Assembly: GCF_000372725.1 (NCBI RefSeq)
Contig: NW_005200690.1
Coordinates: forward strand, 805,720-869,719
Reading direction: 5' to 3'
Source of the DNA: Emiliania huxleyi CCMP1516
Lineage: Eukaryota; Haptophyta; Isochrysidales; Noelaerhabdaceae
DNA length: 64,000 bases
Under the pieces are notes generated by a model. It made no database searches and was not told the DNA's origin. It saw only the letters and a program-made list of their open reading frames with translations. The translations under genes were made by a program, and so were the position numbers. Of this stretch, positions 10,560 through 20,323 are shown piece by piece (position 1 is the stretch's first letter; the number at the start of each line of letters is the position of its first letter).

Positions 10560-11065
10560 AGAGGTGTGGGGCGGGGGAAAGTTTCTGAACGGCCGCGCAC
10601 GCACAGCGTGCCGGCTTACTAAGGAGGTCCCTCGCCCCGGAGTGGCCAGCTGACGGTCAGAGTTCGTGATTGAATTGTAACAATGCTTGTAATCACGATC
10701 GATGCGAGGACGCAAGTCCACCAAACTCGGCCATTCCAACGGCCAGACCGCTCGCTTAAGGCTGATCGGCTAGACGAGCGGTCTACCTCCGACGGGGCTG
10801 TTGCAATAACAGAGGAGGCCTAAGCCGAACCCGCCGGGCCCCTGGCGGGGTGACGGTAGACCACCACTGCGACCCTCGACCTCGCGGGGCGGTCCCTGGG
10901 ACGCCCACTGCCGACCTGGCGCGGCGCGTACCCCGGGCTGGATGTGTATGGGCGGGGGGGGTCCTTTGTTCGGTCACCTTTAGGCCGCAAACACCCGCAC
11001 GGAGGTGCAGGTCATGTGAGCACCTGCGAGGCTCTCGCCCCCACATTCTAGCTGGGGCTAGTAGA
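10560..11065. other. Non-coding region downstream of the acidic ORF
   Basis: No gene seen. A short inverted repeat (GTGATT ... AATCAC at about 10665-10695) could form a hairpin. The rest is G+C-rich without recognised structure. Confidence 0.4.
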
Positions 11066-12292
11066 GGAGGGCGCTTGGGACTAAATTTAGTGCGTGTGAA
11101 TGAACGGGCGGGGGCCTGTTCCTTTTTACCCATCTCACAGTCGAGAGGTGTCCGTTTTTATTATTATTATTTAGTGATAGTTTAGTGCGCTATTTAGTGT
11201 GTGTTCGAGTGCGTGTGTAGTGCGTGATTAGCGCGAATTTAGCACATATTTAGCACATATTTAGCACATATTTAGCACATATTTAGTGTGTTTTATCTCC
11301 ATTTAGCGCCACATTTAGTTCACTTTAGGTGCGGGCAGCTGCAGTACATTTAGTGTGGGGGTCCCGCATCTTTAGTGCGGGCACGCATCTTTAGCACGGC
11401 TTCCCGGCCACACCACAGCTAGCCAGGGCCGCGTGCTTTGCTCCTTGGCTGCCAAGAATGCACCACAAGAGATGCCTGGCCCCTGCCCTCATGACCCAAA
11501 GGCAGGCTCCCAGTGAGGCTAGATATGCAGCCCTCCAGAGCAAGATCTCCCGACTGAGCACAGGCACAGCACCGATTCCCGAGAGGAGGACCAGCACAGT
11601 TGAATGCGCCACCGCAAGCACCACCTCCGACCGCACAACCCATGCTGTGCCCGTGACCACCAGCTGTAATAGAGTGGAGGTGAGGGTCGGTCTTGGATTT
11701 TCAAAGCCGCCCTTCCTCACCTCGATGATGACCGTGTCAAACATCACCGCGGCGCAGTCGCTCGCGTTGAGGCACAGCTTGAGGTCCTCCACCTTGGTCG
11801 ACGCCGGCAGGTTGAGCGTGCCCCTCGCCTCTCCCTGCTGCCACGGCAGCGCCACCCTCGTCTGCTCGGCCGTCTCTGCCATCGCAGTAAAGTCGTTATG
11901 TTCACGCCCCGCGCTTGGCAAACGTTTTGCCGCTCGCTCGGCGGGCCCGGAGAAGCAGCCGGAAAGCACCTTGGATGTTGATATTCAGCTGAAGAACCTT
12001 GTTCGGTTGGGGATGGGACGGGGAACTTTTGCGAGTGGGCAGGGAACTGCAGGGGGAGAGGGGGAGGGAGGCCCAGCGAGGGGCTGCGGCTGGATCCTAC
12101 TGCGCGGCTGGACTAAAGACGCACTAAACCTCGCTAAATCTGGATGTAAAGTCGCAGTGAACTCGCGCTAAATTTGCGCTAAATTTGGGCTAAATTATTT
12201 GCGCTAAATTCGTTTGCGCTAAAGTGCACTAAAGATGCAGTAGATAAACACTTCACACCGCACTAAATTTAGACCCAAGCGCCCTCCAGGAG
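11066..12292. repeat. Inverted-repeat pair with TTTAG-rich internal arrays
   Basis: GGAGGGCGCTTGGGACTAAA at about 11065-11085 and onward through TTTAGTGCG recurs in inverted orientation at about 12258-12292, with one or two changes. Inside lie degenerate arrays of TTTAGCACATA and TTTAGTGTG (11165-11400) and GCTAAATTTG-type units (12120-12240), again in opposite orientations. The pair brackets the exon at 11721-11882. It could be the ends of a transposable element or a large palindromic repeat. Confidence 0.65.
11391..11882 (-). CDS. Hypothetical gene, first exon 11721-11882
   Basis: ATG at 11882 opens a 54-codon exon (MAETAEQTRVALPWQQGEAR at its start, ending DTVIIE) followed by a clear donor, GAG|GTGAGG. 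A possible acceptor (ATTACAG, ending at 11664) would keep phase 0 and open a hydrophobic frame down to 11391, but that part may be intron. The first-exon composition is gene-like. It weakly recalls the start of a CS- or ubiquitin-like fold (LNLPASTKVEDLKLCLNA), which is only an impression. The exon is embedded between inverted repeats. Confidence 0.4.
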   Translation of the reverse strand: MAETAEQTRVALPWQQGEARGTLNLPASTKVEDLKLCLNASDCAAVMFDTVIIEVRKGGFENPRPTLTSTLLQLVVTGTAWVVRSEVVLAVAHSTVLVLLSGIGAVPVLSREILLWRAAYLASLGACLWVMRAGARHLLWCILGSQGAKHAALASCGVAGKPC

Positions 12293-12309
12293 ACCGGAGG
12301 GCTACGAAG

Positions 12310-12643
12310 CCTTCACACTCCAAGGGGCTGCTACTTGGGGGGGGCAGGGGGCAGGGGGCAGGGCGGGGGTCTCGCCGATAAACCCGCATATTAAAAACGG
12401 GCGTCATGTTTTACCCCACACCCAGCCCGCGGCCGCCCGCAACGTACGACACCTTCAAAACTAGAAAGAGGGGGGGTCGATAACGGCACTCGCGCACGAT
12501 CTCGCGTTCCGCCCTCAGCTCCTGCGGGGCGTGCCACAGACAAAAGAGAGACACAAAGATCGTCAACAGACAACACAGTCGCTGATACAGGGAGTCGCAA
12601 CCGCGCACACCGCGCTCACCGGTGGAGTCCGGGGTCACCGGGG
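12310..12643. other. Intergenic region, nothing recognised
   Basis: G-rich at the left. It contains the short dispersed repeat shared with about 6329-6382 (GCGTCATGTTTTAC and CACCCAGCCCGCGGC). No gene is supported. Confidence 0.4.
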
Positions 12644-15625
12644 TCAGCTCACCCGCCAGCTCGGTCGTTCAGAGTGCCGCTTCGAGTACCCGCACTTCTG
12701 ACACAGCCAGAGGGGGAGGTGGCCGTGGTTGGTCGCCATCCCCATGCCACTCCCGCACATGGGGCAGACCTCGGTCTGCGCGTCCTCGCCGCGGTTGGTC
12801 TGCGAGGTCGCCCGCGTCCTCGCCGCCGCCGCCGACGGAGTCGGTGTCTCCGCCGCCCTGCGCCTGGGCGCCGGCATAGGAGACGCGCCTCGGTCGCGTG
12901 GGGCAGCCGAAGGCGGCGCCGGCGCTCGCGGCGCGCCTCCCCCGGCTGCGCCGTGCGGTCGCCGGTCGGACGCCGGCACGTCTAAAACGTGGTGCTGCTG
13001 CGGCGCGACGCCACCCTCGCTGCTCGGCGCGGCCGCAAGCGCCTCTGCGCCCCCCGACGGCGGCATCTCCCCCGGCCTCGAGAGCCAGCCTGCCGCGGCA
13101 ATCTCCTCGGCGCCCATTGCCGGCTCCGACGCAACCTCTGACGCCACCGCCGACACCGCCGCCGTCGCCGCTGCCCAAGTCGGCATGTCCAGCGCACCGA
13201 GCCGCCGGCGCGTCGCCTCGCCCGCCTCCCCCCCCTCCTTGTCATCGCTCGCTGCCGCCGCCACGTCCGCAACCCCATCCAGCGCCGCCGCCGCCGTGCG
13301 CCACACCGGCGTCTCTAGCCACGCGGTCCAAGCCTGCCGCGCAGCCTCCTCCGCGGCCTCCGCGTCCGTGCCGGCCGCCGCAACGGCCCGGGCCACCTCG
13401 GACACCGCCGCCGCCACCGCCGCCCACGTCGGAGCGTCGAGCTTCGCGAGCCACGCTCGCTCCGCCACCTTGTCCGATAGCAGCGTGCACGCTGCGGCCT
13501 CGCCCGCGTCGCAGCGGGCCTCCAGGATCGCCTCCGCCGCCGCCGCCGCCGCCGCCTCCGCCACCACCGCCGCCGCCTCTCCCCACGTCGGCGCGTCGAG
13601 CTGTGGCAACTTGGCGAGCCGTGCAGCCCTCTCTGCGCGCGCCTCGGCGCTCCCCTGCGTCGCCTGCCGCACAAACGCCGACCACGCCTCCTCCGCCGCC
13701 TTCGGCTGCGTCGAGGCGGAGCCACCTCCGCAAGCAGGCGCTGCGGCATCGAGCTTCGCAGGCCGCTCGCTCTTGGCCGCAGCCGCAGCCGCCGCCGCAG
13801 CCGCCGACGTCTCGCCACCCAAGGGAAGCTGCAGCTTCCCAAGGAGCGCCTCCCTCGCAGCCGCCTCGGCGTCAAGCGAGGGCGGCTGCGCGCGCGGCGG
13901 TGGCGGCAAGGGCAGCGGCGGCGGCGGCGGCGGTAGGGGCGAGAGTGGCGGCGGTGAGGGCGGCAGCGGCGGCGGCAGTGGCGGTGGCGGTGAGCGCGGT
14001 GGCGGCGAGGGCAGCGGCGGTGGCGGCGAGGGCAGCGGTCGCGGTGGTGAGGGCGACGGCGGCGGCGGCGGTGGCGGCGGTGGCGGTGGTGAGGGAGGCG
14101 GCGGCGGTGGGAAGGGCGGCGGCGGCGGCGGCGGTGGCGGCGAGGGTTGCGGCGGTGAGGGCATCGGTGGTGGAGGCGAGGGCAGCGGCGGCGGCGGTGG
14201 CGACGAGGGTTGCGGCGGTGAGGGCATCGGTGGTGGAGGCGAGGGCAGCGGCGGCGGCGGTGGCGGCGAGGGTTGCGGCGGTGAGGGCATCGGTGGTGGA
14301 GGCGAGGGCAGCGGCGGGGGCGGTGGCGGCGAGGGTGGCGGCGGTGAGGGCATCGGTGGTGGAGGCGAGGGCAGCGGCGGCGGCGGTGGCGGCGAGGGTT
14401 GCGGCGGTGAGGGCATCGGTGGTGGAGGCGAGGGCAGCGGCGGCGGCGGTGGCGGCGAGGGTGGCGGCGGTGAGGGCATCGGTGGTGGAGGCGAGGGCAG
14501 CGGCGGCGGCGGTGGCGGCGAGGGTTGCGGCGGTGAGGGCATCGGTGGTGGAGGCGAGGGCAGCGGCGGCGGCGGTGGCGGCGAGGGTGGCGGCGGTGAG
14601 GGCAGCGGCGGTTCTGGCGGCACGGGTGGCGGTGGTGGCGAGGACAGCGGTGTTCGCGGTGGCGGCGAGCGCGGCGGCGGCGAGGGCAGCGGCGGCGGCG
14701 GTGAGGGCAGCGGCGGCGGCGGTGAGGGCAGCGGTGGTGCCACTGCTTTCGGCGCCGGCGGTGGCGCCGGTGGTCGCGCTACAGCTCGCGCCGGTGTTGG
14801 TGGCATCGGCGGTGGGGTCGGCGGCGGTGCTGGAGCCGCGGCCGTCGCGACGTCCGCAGAAGCGCGACTGCCACGGTCGCGAATCAGCTGCAGGCCGGCC
14901 GCGAGTGCGAGGCCGGTGAGAGCGGCCCCGCAGCCAAAGGCGGCGGTAAGGGCAGCAGAGGTGGCGAGCGCTTGCACAGGGTGGCCCTCTGCACGCGGTG
15001 CACGCGGAAGGGCTGCGAGATCGGTGCTGGCGCGGGCCTTGCGCTCTCGGAGGGCCTCTTTGGCGGCCGCGAGGCGCTGTTCCGCCGACTCACGCCTCGC
15101 CGCTGCCCCGGCCGCGAGGCGCTCCGCCTCTGCCGCCAGCTTGGCCGACTCCTCCGCCGCCAGCCTCGCCGCGTCTGCGAGCCTCTTGGCCGGCTCGGAG
15201 CCCTCCTCCGCCGCCAGAGTCGCCGCGTCCTCCGCCGTTAGCCGCGCCGTCTCGGCGAGTCTCCTCGCCGCGTCCGCCTCGCGCAAGGCCCGCAGCGCCC
15301 TCCCACCCTCCTCCTTTGCAGCGGCAGCGCAGTGCCTAAACTCCTTTTCGGCAGCGCGCACGGCGGCGTTGCGCGCCTCGCCGCTGCCAAGCAGCCCGTA
15401 TCCTCCGATGGCGGTGACGGGCCCGGCAGCCGCCAGTGCCGTGAGGACAAGGTTGCGGCGGGAGGCAATATGCTCAGCCCGTGGATCGTGCAGTGTGTGG
15501 TCGTCCCGTGGATCATGCACGGCCGTGGCCAGGCTGGAGCGCCTTGGTCTCACGCGCGGTGCTTGATGCAGCGCGGCTGCTGCACCTTGCAGCGAAAGCA
15601 GAAGAACGAGCGGGTGCGGCCGCAT
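12644..15625 (-). CDS. Proline-rich (PPPSPP) protein with plastid-type leader and C-terminal zinc ribbon
   Basis: A single open frame of 993 residues with ATG at 15625. The N-terminus has a signal peptide (LVLLLSLQGAAAA), a transit-like stretch, then SRRNLVLTALAAAGP, a twin-arginine plus hydrophobic core as in thylakoid-lumen targeting. Residues about 85-215 are Ala/Glu/Arg-rich coiled coil, followed by a possible membrane helix. About 300 residues of PPPSPP repeats follow, encoded by 63-bp tandem units. The next ~250 residues contain four repeats around LDAPTWAAVAAAVSEVA (variants WGE, WAA, WRT). The C-terminus is a CxxC...CxxC zinc ribbon (CPMCGSG ... LCQKCGYSKRH). Extensin-like in the middle, but the whole architecture is not one I recognise. 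An EAILEARCDAGEAAACTLLS stretch faintly resembles CP12 and is not enough for a call. Confidence 0.7.
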   Translation of the reverse strand: MRPHPLVLLLSLQGAAAALHQAPRVRPRRSSLATAVHDPRDDHTLHDPRAEHIASRRNLVLTALAAAGPVTAIGGYGLLGSGEARNAAVRAAEKEFRHCAAAAKEEGGRALRALREADAARRLAETARLTAEDAATLAAEEGSEPAKRLADAARLAAEESAKLAAEAERLAAGAAARRESAEQRLAAAKEALRERKARASTDLAALPRAPRAEGHPVQALATSAALTAAFGCGAALTGLALAAGLQLIRDRGSRASADVATAAAPAPPPTPPPMPPTPARAVARPPAPPPAPKAVAPPLPSPPPPLPSPPPPLPSPPPRSPPPRTPLSSPPPPPVPPEPPLPSPPPPSPPPPPPLPSPPPPMPSPPQPSPPPPPPLPSPPPPMPSPPPPSPPPPPPLPSPPPPMPSPPQPSPPPPPPLPSPPPPMPSPPPPSPPPPPPLPSPPPPMPSPPQPSPPPPPPLPSPPPPMPSPPQPSSPPPPPLPSPPPPMPSPPQPSPPPPPPPPPFPPPPPPSPPPPPPPPPPPSPSPPRPLPSPPPPLPSPPPRSPPPPLPPPLPPSPPPLSPLPPPPPPLPLPPPPRAQPPSLDAEAAAREALLGKLQLPLGGETSAAAAAAAAAAKSERPAKLDAAAPACGGGSASTQPKAAEEAWSAFVRQATQGSAEARAERAARLAKLPQLDAPTWGEAAAVVAEAAAAAAAEAILEARCDAGEAAACTLLSDKVAERAWLAKLDAPTWAAVAAAVSEVARAVAAAGTDAEAAEEAARQAWTAWLETPVWRTAAAALDGVADVAAAASDDKEGGEAGEATRRRLGALDMPTWAAATAAVSAVASEVASEPAMGAEEIAAAGWLSRPGEMPPSGGAEALAAAPSSEGGVAPQQHHVLDVPASDRRPHGAAGGGAPRAPAPPSAAPRDRGASPMPAPRRRAAETPTPSAAAARTRATSQTNRGEDAQTEVCPMCGSGMGMATNHGHLPLWLCQKCGYSKRHSERPSWRVS
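14131..14620. repeat. 63-bp coding minisatellite, about 7 units
   Basis: Units start near 14147, 14210, 14273, 14336, 14399, 14462 and 14525. Each encodes 21 residues of the proline-rich protein on the minus strand (PPPPPPLPSPPPPMPSPP plus a QPS or PPS variant). Alternation of TGC and GGC in the unit suggests that higher-order pairs were amplified. Confidence 0.9.
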
Positions 15626-17096
15626 ACCGGCTGGCCTGGGCGTGCAACTTCAGTCGGCCTCAGTGGCGCGTGTTCTCACCAGAACAGTGCCTCCGCGGCG
15701 CTGCGGCGGCGCCCGAAAGGCCGATCCGACCCGGCAGCCCCCCGGAGCGTGCATCCAAGCGTCCGCCACCGCCGGCTCAGCCCCGGCTCGACATGACTCT
15801 GGCCCGCGCGGGGTCGCCGACGGCGCCGAGTCGGCGCCAGAGGCACGCCCGGCGGCCGGATGGTCGCCTCGAGCGCTGAGCGGCTGCCGCCACGGTCACT
15901 TACGCTCGAGTTGCGCCAGGTGCGCCTCTCGGTGGCCCGGCGCGGCCGCACGTGCTCTCTGTAGATGTCTGCTCTCACTCGACGGCAGGCGTGCTCCGTG
16001 CTCTCGCCCGATTCTCTCCCTGCCGCCGGCCTCCGCCCCCGAGCGACCGCCGCCGCACACCGACTATTGCCGGTATGACTGCCGTCCCTCACTCAGCCGT
16101 CCGTTTGTCCTCAGCGCTCGCACGACCGACGTTCTTCCTCCTCTGCGGCCTCGCTCGGGCCCGCTCGTCGACACGCGCAACCAGCAGACGCCCGTGTCGG
16201 AGCTTCTGTGCCGGCTTTGAGCTTCCATCGCTGATGGGGGCACGCCCGGCCCGGCACTCTCGCACACCGTGGAGCGCGGCACCGCGCGCGCTCACGCCGC
16301 CCACCTTTGCTGCCTGCGCAGGTGCGGCTCTGTCCCGGCGGCTCACTCATCGAGCACCTCACGGCTGCGCGGCGGCTCACTCATCCGCACCACCGCGACC
16401 GGTGCGCCATCCCACATCACGCCTCTCGCCCACGTCCACCCGCACATACACTCTCTCACTCTGTCATGAGTAGTCTTCAATCGACACGGTCTCTTGGAGT
16501 AGTCACATCAGCACCGGCGCCGGCACAGCGCACCGCTACACTCGCCTCCGTTAGGTTGCAAACATCGCCCTCAACATCCGCTTGCGCCTCACACGTCCGG
16601 GGGCAGTGTCGCGTGAGCCACAGCTTAGCACCGACGCCAGGCTCTTAGCTGTTAGCTCTACGTGTACGTGTGTGTGTGGTGGGGGGGGGAGGGCGGCGTA
16701 GTCAAAAGAAAAGCCTCAGTCGAGAGAGGCTAGTAGCCCCTTCGAGTGCGGGCTCCGCGCCCGTCTTGTCCTGGCATATAAGAGAGGCGAATGGGACAGG
16801 GGTTGAAGGGGTACACGCTTGGTACCCGGCCGTTTTTCGCGTTTCTCTACAAAACTGTGTCCAAGCCGAAGGCCCGAAGCGCAGGTCCGAGCTCGACATG
16901 CGACCAACGTGGTCCCGCACACCAGTGCTCGTGCTCGCACGTGCGGCCGCCTCTCCTGCTCGACTACTCGTGCTCTGCCTCTGCGCGCTCGCTGCGTCCG
17001 TGCCACTTCTTCGCTGCCTCTCGCCGCTGCTCCTGTCCTTGACTGCGCCTCGGGTCGAGGCGCCAGCAGCAGCGTCAATGGAGTGGCTGGTCCACA
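15626..17096. other. Long intergenic region without a supported gene
   Basis: Frames are open on both strands because of GC content, but none has plausible composition or motifs. A poly-G run lies at about 16680-16692. The region upstream of 15625 should contain the promoter of the proline-rich protein gene. Confidence 0.4.
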
Positions 17097-17384
17097 CTGC
17101 AGCAGCGCCGCGGGCGGACGCGAGAAGGCAAACGCGACCGTGCCGATGAGCGCGAGCAGAAGCAGCGGGAGCGCGGGGCAGCACGACGGGTCGGGCAAGT
17201 TCTTGGCCCAGCGCCGCGCCTTGCCCATGCTGCCGCCGCCGCCGCCGCCGTCGGCGTCGCCGACCACAGGCTCGTCGTCCGGCGCGGCATCGTCGTCGGC
17301 GGCAGGGGGTGGGGGGTCGGCGGGCACGTCCTCGTCGTAGCCGTCGTCATCGGGATCAGGAGTGGCGTATCGCGCGGTCGACAT
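17097..17384 (-). CDS. Small acidic protein with one membrane segment, partial model
   Basis: ATG at 17384 starts MSTARYATPDPDDDGYDED, then a Pro/Asp/Gly-rich acidic stretch, GSMGKARRWAKNLPDPSCC and a hydrophobic segment PALPLLLLALIGTVAFAF. The composition is unlike antisense noise. The 3' boundary is uncertain: a donor near 17097 is possible. The 5' end may lie further up, since an acceptor-like GGTCGCAG precedes an in-frame GTYSTVDELAG. It probably encodes a single-span membrane protein with an acidic cytosolic or lumenal tail. No family is recognised. Confidence 0.45.
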
Positions 17385-17911
17385 GCCGGCGAGCTCGTCG
17401 ACCGTCGAGTAGGTGCCTGCGACCGAGCACGGGGGTGCGTGACGCTCGGACCGACGCATGGGACCGGCTCTTCCGCGCGTCGAGAGCGGCGACGCTTTCG
17501 AGGCGCGCGGCAGAGGCCCGCGGCGTGCTTCCGAGCGCGTCCGCGGCCGCGACGCGGCAGCGGGAGGTGCCCCGCCCACCAAGGCAGCCGGCCCGGCCGC
17601 TGCGGGGCCGTCGCGGGGGCGCAGGCGGGCGGGGCGACCTCAGATTTCGCGGCTGGCAGCGGGCGCCGCCAGCCGGTGAGTCCCTGGACTGTCCTGGTGA
17701 GCGAGCTCTGCTGGCGAGTAAGGCACATACGCAGAGCCCGAGTCCTTCTCCCTCTGGGTGGGCGGGGCCTCTACTCGCCCGGAGCGAGCTGGTGCGGATT
17801 CGCTGACGCTGTATGATTCATTATACGAGGTCATTCGTTGTTTTGAGGTCGTTGTTGTTACTCTGTTCGACGTAAAGAAAATAGCCACGCCACGCTAAAG
17901 ACCTGTAGACC

Positions 17912-18882
17912 TCAGCTGAACCCATCCTCTCCCGCCTCTGCTCTCCGCGACCAGTAGCGCTCCCCGTACTCACACCCGAGCTCCATCGGCGCGCTGTTTC
18001 TGAAGGTGACGTCGGCCGCCAGCGTGCTGACTGGCCGGCTCGGCCGCGCCACACTCGGTCGGTCGGGGTCTCGTTCGAGGCGCTGCACGAGCACGAGCAC
18101 GTTGCGCGACCGCGACTCGGCGCTGTACTGCGAATCGCCGCCGCCGGCGCCGCCCGCCAAAGACATGGCCAGGTCGTTGGACATCTGCCCGATGTTCATG
18201 ATGGAGAGGTCGCCCTGCTCGCGGCTCGGCACAAAATAGCGCGCGCCCCCCCAGTCCGGGTCCGGCGAGATCGCCTGCACGCGCCCGCCCGCGTCGCGCT
18301 CCACCTCGTGGCCCGCGATGTGGCGAACGCCGCTGCCTGGCGCGAGGAGGTCGGCGACGCTCCACAGCTGCTGCTCGAAGAAGACGCTGGTGTCGGCCGA
18401 GCGCAGCGCAAAGCCGACCGTCTTGCCGCCCTCCGAGTCTGCCGCCATCTCCATCCCGCCCGCCGCGTAGCCGCAGAATGCCACGCCTGCGGGCAGCGTC
18501 ACCGAGTCGACGCCCTCCGCCAGCCGCACGAAGAGGCCGCGCCCGGCGCCTCCGCCGCCCGCGAGCGAGTCAGCGACCTCGAGCACCAGCCCAACCTCGG
18601 GCAGCTCCACCTACGGCGGCGTGTCCAGGACGTGTCTTGGACCTGCCCTCGAGCCCCCGACCCCGCCTCGGGCAGGCTCGACCGAGCAGACGAGCCCTTG
18701 CAGCCCCTTGGCCGGAGTCGGCCCGTCGTACACTGGCGGCGCTGCCTGCACTAGCTGCGCCTCCCCGCCGTCGGCGAGGGCCTAGGGTTGGGGAAGGGTT
18801 CAGGCGGTGAGGGTGAGGGTGAGGGTGAGGGCGAGGTGAGGGCGGTGAGGGTGAGGGTGAGGGTGAGGGCGAGGTGAGGGCG

Positions 18883-18914
<32 letters not shown>

Positions 18915-19082
18915 CAGGTGCGCCTCCTCCCCGCGGTCGGCGAGGGCGAGGAGCTCGTCGTCCGACATCGAGAGCAGCTCCCGCTCCGACACCGACAGCA
19001 CCTCCTGATCGCACACCGACGCCCCCACCTCCCCTCCCTCAGAGAGGTCTCCCTCAGAGAGGTCGTGTTGAGGCTCGCACAT
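17912..19082 (-). CDS. SET-domain protein (putative protein lysine methyltransferase)
   Basis: Three exons in phase (18948-19082, 18662-18781, 17912-18610) give about 317 residues. The last exon holds the SET core: GRGLFVRLAEGV with CGYAAG at the start, and ELGCEYGERYW at the end, matching the C-terminal SET motif that closes the SAM/lysine channel. The central NHxC-type motif is degenerate, so activity is uncertain. The N-terminal exon is acidic with repeated Ser-Glu units (DLSEGDLSEGG, SVSERELLSMSDDELL). The intron at 18782-18947 is GC-AG and flanked by a direct repeat of coding sequence (GCCCTCGCCGAC). The 18611-18661 intron is only 51 nt and removes an in-frame TAG. The start could lie further upstream. 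Confidence 0.7.
18782..18947. repeat. Intron made of (CCCTCA)-type arrays between duplicated exon ends
   Basis: On the minus strand the intron is almost entirely CCCTCACCCTCA-type repeats with three interspersed CACCGCC breaks. The 12-nt GCCCTCGCCGAC occurs at its 5' start (18936-18947) and again just after its 3' end (18770-18781). The similarity extends imperfectly over about 24 nt. Confidence 0.85.
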
Positions 19083-20323
19083 CGCGGCGCGCAGCCCGCC
19101 CCGCCCTGCAAGCTGAACGCCGCATGGGGCGGAGGAGGGAGCGCCGAATCGAGCGGAGGGCGCGCCGCCGCCTGCGCCCCCGCCAGCGAGGAGGAGCCGC
19201 AGCAGCATCGCGAGGAAGGCGGCCAAGCCCTGCCCGCTGCTCCCAGAAGCCGCCGCCCCGCCGCCGCCCGCCGCCTGCAGTGGCAGGGAGGGCCACAGTG
19301 GCCAAGGGGGAGAGAGCGGCCGCCACCCACTCGCCGCCCCGCCTCTCTGCACCGTCAGCTTACTAAAGAGTGGGGGCGCTCACGCGCGCGCGGCCGGCCC
19401 AGCCACGCACACCCCGCGGCCTCCCGCACCGCCCCCTCTGCCCACGCGGGGCTCTCGCGCGGGCGCATTCGTGCGGCCTCGGGAAGGGGAGGGGAGCCCG
19501 GGCCGCCGCCTTTCGCCGCGGGCGGCCAATGTCGCACCGACAAAAACAGCGCCGCCCGACGGATCAGGGGCGGGCCGGAACGATACGGCGCAGGGGAATC
19601 TGCCTCGCCGCCTTTCCGCGAGCGCCGGGCGTCTGGCGGCGCGGCGGCAAAACTGGGAGGCATGGGATGTCGCCACGCCTTTACATCAGCTGTCGCCAGT
19701 GGCTCGAGGCGGCTGACAAGAATCGTGGCTTTTCGGATCGCGGTCGGGGGCGGGCTGCGAGGGGCCGTGATGCGAGGCGGGCGGCGTGGAGACCCCTGCG
19801 TGCCCCGCAGGGTGCACCGGCCCACGGCGTCACACCTTTTACCGTGTACATCACGCGGTGCTCTCCCTGACTCTCTGTGGGATAGCAGGTGAGGTAGCGA
19901 CGGCAGACCTGGAGCGATAGAGGAGTGCTGGTTGGGCAGTCACGCGCGGAGACGCATCTCGTTTTTCTTTTGAGAGCGCCTTCGTTGTTAATAGTACAAA
20001 CCCAATGGTCCTCTGCGAGCGGTCCTTCGTTGCAGTCGCACACACGCACATGCCACTTTTTTCTTTTACCTCCAGACTCGCCTTTCTTCCTTTTAGCCAC
20101 TCTCGACAGGGCTGGGGGGGGGGGGGGGCTTGGGGGGGGGGCTGGGGGGGAATATCTGGCAGCGGGAAACGGCCGCTCCGTAACATCGAGTAACAAACGC
20201 CCGCGCTCCGCCGACGCAAGCCGACGCAAGCGAGAGAGAGAGAGAGATTTTTAGCAATACCAAACGCAAGCGCGAGATATCTCTACAAACCGGCCTGCGT
20301 CCCTCACAGCTCATCACTCTGCG
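19083..20323. other. Intergenic region between divergent genes
   Basis: No gene is supported. A broken poly-G tract lies at about 20113-20148, and an AAGCCGACGCAAGC tandem and GA run at about 20216-20246. Promoters of the SET gene (-) and the glycosyltransferase-like gene (+) are expected here. Confidence 0.45.

Noticed and set aside
13450-13540. CP12-like stretch in the proline-rich protein
   Set aside because: Only a few positions agree (spaced cysteines in an Ala-rich helix); the region fits better as one of four internal LDAPTW repeats.
13500-14919. Plus-strand Gly- or Arg-rich frames across the proline-rich gene
   Set aside because: They are antisense readings of the 63-bp minisatellite; the minus frame has start, leader and zinc ribbon.
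18870-18920. CCCTCA array as a true telomere remnant
   Set aside because: The unit is CCCTCA/CCCTCACC, not CCCTAA, and it sits precisely inside a spliceable intron.
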